DNA from: Dugong dugon | Lineage: Eukaryota; Chordata; Mammalia; Sirenia; Dugongidae | DNA: 64,000 nucleotides | Direction of reading: 5' to 3' | NCBI GenBank assembly: GCA_030035585.1 | Contig: CM057463.1 | Coordinates: forward strand, 140,276,736-140,340,735 | Part shown: piece after piece, positions 62,462 through 64,000 of the stretch | Numbering within the stretch: position 1 is the first letter of the stretch | How the letters are laid out: each line of letters opens with the position of its first letter | Translations under genes and position numbers: made by a program | Notes under the pieces: model-generated | The model's database searches: none | What the model was told of the DNA's origin: nothing | What the model saw: only the letters and a program-made list of their open reading frames with translations

Positions 62462-62673
62462 CAAGGAGCCCTGGTGGCACAAAAGGCAAAGCGCTTGGCT
62501 GCTAACCAAATGGTTAGTGGTTCAAACCCACACAAATGCCTCTGTGGGAGGAAGATCAGGTGATCTACTTCCATAAAGATTATGGCCAGGAAATCCCTAT
62601 GGGGAAATTCTACTGTGTCACATGGGGTAACTATGAGTTGAGGTTGACTTGACAGCACCCAACAACAACAACT
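62462..62673 (+). repeat. AfroSINE with RTE-type tail, plus strand
   Basis: Head AGGAGCCCTGGTGGCACAAA, middle insert (AAGATCAGGTGATCTACTTC), body GTCACATGGGGTAACTATGA, and a tail GACAGCACCCAACAACAACA, like the RTE (CAA)n end rather than the usual GGTTTTGGTTT end. Target duplication AGGATGAGAC (62452-62461 and 62674-62683), perfect 10 bp. Confidence 0.96.
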
Positions 62674-62683
62674 AGGATGAGAC

Positions 62684-62892
62684 TAGATTAGGGACACTGG
62701 CAGGGAGAAAGAAAAACCCGGAGGACATAAGTGGCTGAGGTACCTAAAGTAAGGAGAAAGGTAGTATTAGATGAGCCTTGTGACAGTGGCAGCAGATGAC
62801 TGTGATGGGTTTGGTAGATTATATTAGCCTAAGAGCAAAATCAGAAATGGGATAAGGGAGGGAGAAGAGTGATGAAATGATTACTAAATTTC
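62684..62892. other. unassigned purine-rich sequence
   Basis: Flank of the preceding SINE. It may continue an old L2 fragment, but no block is clear enough to call. Confidence 0.35.
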
Positions 62893-62900
62893 TCATATTC

Positions 62901-63107
62901 CGTTGTTGTTGTTAAGTCAATTCCAACTCATAGCGACCCCATGTGTTACAGAGCAGAACTGCCCCATAGGGTTTTCTTGGTTGTAATCCTTACAAAAGCA
63001 GCTTGCCAGGTCTTTCTCCCCTGGAGCCAGGGGGTGAGTTTGAACCACCAACCTTTCATTTAGCAACACAACACTGAGTGCTTAAATGTTGTGCCACCAG
63101 GGCTCCT
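62901..63107 (-). repeat. AfroSINE with RTE-type tail, minus strand
   Basis: Reversed RTE-like tail GTTGTTGTTGTTAAGTCAAT, then the body AGCAGAACTGCCCCATAGGG, middle insert, and head TTGTGCCACCAGGGCTCC. Target duplication TCATATTC (62893-62900 and 63108-63115), 8 bp. Confidence 0.95.
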
Positions 63108-63115
63108 TCATATTC

Positions 63116-63624
63116 TACTAAGAGTAGACAAAAGTTATTTTTTTATTTTGATTTTTGATAACTGTATATTTATTTGAGACGATTTTTGAAAAAAATTAAG
63201 TAAGTCACTAGTGGATTTGGAAATTCTAGTGAATTTGCAGAGGTGATCAGGAAGTCGGCGGGTGTGGCAATAAGGAGAGGTAGTACTGGCAGGTAGCATA
63301 ACCGACAAAAGAGCAGGTGAATTGCCTGAAAATGGCAGTAGTGAGCAAGGATAGTGATTCCACTCCTGACCCCCTGGCATACCAGGTGAGACAGTATAAA
63401 CAATTTCAGCTAAAGTGAGCTGCTGGGAAGTATTTTCTCCAGCCGAGCCAAAGCAAGTTGAGGAGGAAGAGGAAACATTTGGAGATGTGGTTGAGGATAT
63501 TACTGCAAAGAATGAGCTCCACAAGACTGAGTGTAGGGATTTTTAAGGGGAAAATGAGGAATAAATTAGAGGTAAAATTATATAAATCTTGAATTGTTAA
63601 ATGTTATGTTATATATGTCTTTAC

Positions 63625-63627
<3 letters not shown>
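63116..63627. other. unassigned sequence
   Basis: No supported gene. A 129-codon minus-strand ORF (63135-63524) lacks recognisable domains. Confidence 0.4.

Positions 63628-63658
<31 letters not shown>
63628..63658. repeat. (TA)n microsatellite
   Basis: 31 bp of uninterrupted alternating T and A. Confidence 0.97.
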
Positions 63659-63663
<5 letters not shown>

Positions 63664-63984
63664 TTTTTACATGTTGCTGTAAAAAAATTAACATAGTGTG
63701 CTTACCAAAATACCTTGCGGGAGGAGGGCGCAGCTGGCAAACCAACGTAGAAGATGCGTATTATTTGCGTAAAATACAGTATGTCACGAAAATACTCGAA
63801 TTTATACCTACAACTCAAAATTTTCCTCTGAGTTAAGACAAGTACAATAGCTTACTTAGAATTTCTAGTTGATGTCTAATAGACATTTAAAAATTAATAT
63901 GATTTACTTTGGTATTTATTTCAGTTATTCTTTTCACTGTATAAGCCATATAAGGTTAAAACTTCACAACGATACCGCTTGGTG
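63659..63984. other. unassigned sequence with a CpG cluster
   Basis: 63715-63800 has more CpGs than its surroundings (CTTGCGGGAGGAGGGCGCAG, GATGCGTATTATTTGCGTAA, TCACGAAAATACTCGAA). No repeat was recognised there. Confidence 0.4.
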
Positions 63985-63993
63985 ACTTACCTG
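63985..63993 (-). other. consensus 5' splice donor at window edge, minus strand
   Basis: The minus strand reads ACCAG|GTAAGTCACC, an exact match to the mammalian donor consensus CAG|GTAAGT, with the exon ending at 63991 and continuing beyond the window. With the donor at 62211 it would place two minus-strand exons 1.6 kb apart. Alone, a 9-base match is weak evidence. Confidence 0.3.
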
Positions 63994-64000
63994 GTAACCC

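Noticed and set aside
63135-63524. 129-codon minus-strand ORF between the candidate splice sites
   Set aside because: Ser/Thr/Pro-rich with no recognisable domain and no convincing splice acceptor; probably chance, possibly over an old repeat.

Overview
This window is non-coding mammalian DNA dominated by retrotransposons. The source is almost certainly an afrotherian, most likely an elephant or close relative. The evidence is lineage-restricted: about 15 copies of a tRNA-headed SINE with the body typical of AfroSINEs, full-length and broken copies of a BovB-clade RTE LINE ending in (CAA)n, and several L1 copies sharing one distinctive ORF1/ORF2/3' UTR lineage. Older mammal-wide repeats (MIR, L2, L1M, MaLR LTRs, a hAT-type DNA element) lie underneath. 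I see no complete host gene, no rRNA or tRNA gene and no prokaryotic feature. Family names here come from recognition of sequence, not from a database search.

Layout. 1-6.9 kb: mostly unassigned sequence with a MaLR LTR, a MIR, two AfroSINEs and a 121-bp (CA)n tract. 6.9-12.9 kb: L1-A, full-length apart from an internal deletion of the reverse-transcriptase region. 15.3-29.4 kb: a nest in which an old L1M holds a full-length RTE, which holds L1-B (8.4 kb, the best preserved L1); a second, inverted RTE copy sits in the L1M 3' end. 30-34.6 kb: SINEs, RTE tails, a class II-like solo LTR, a MaLR LTR and an RTE-derived short element. 35-41.3 kb: an old minus-strand L1 broken up by a SINE, a MaLR LTR and another LTR, then a hAT-type element and two truncated minus-strand L1s. 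43.6-53.2 kb: a MaLR LTR with a clean 5-bp target duplication, then L1-C (7.5 kb) inserted in the first 12 bp of an ERVL-type LTR. 55.2-57.6 kb: a second three-level nest (old L1 > younger L1 > solo LTR). 57.6-64 kb: thinner repeats, plus a minus-strand candidate exon (62212-62370) and a consensus splice donor at the right edge, the only hints of a host gene.

The retroelements form two systems. The L1s encode ORF1p and an ORF2p with endonuclease and reverse transcriptase. The RTE encodes one endonuclease/RT protein, and the AfroSINE 3' ends share the RTE 3' end, which suggests the SINEs use or once used RTE machinery. All copies look dead: every ORF2 and the RTE ORF has stops or frameshifts, and in L1-A the RT core is deleted. 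L1-B keeps an uninterrupted 251-residue endonuclease domain and an ORF1 broken only by two in-frame stops.
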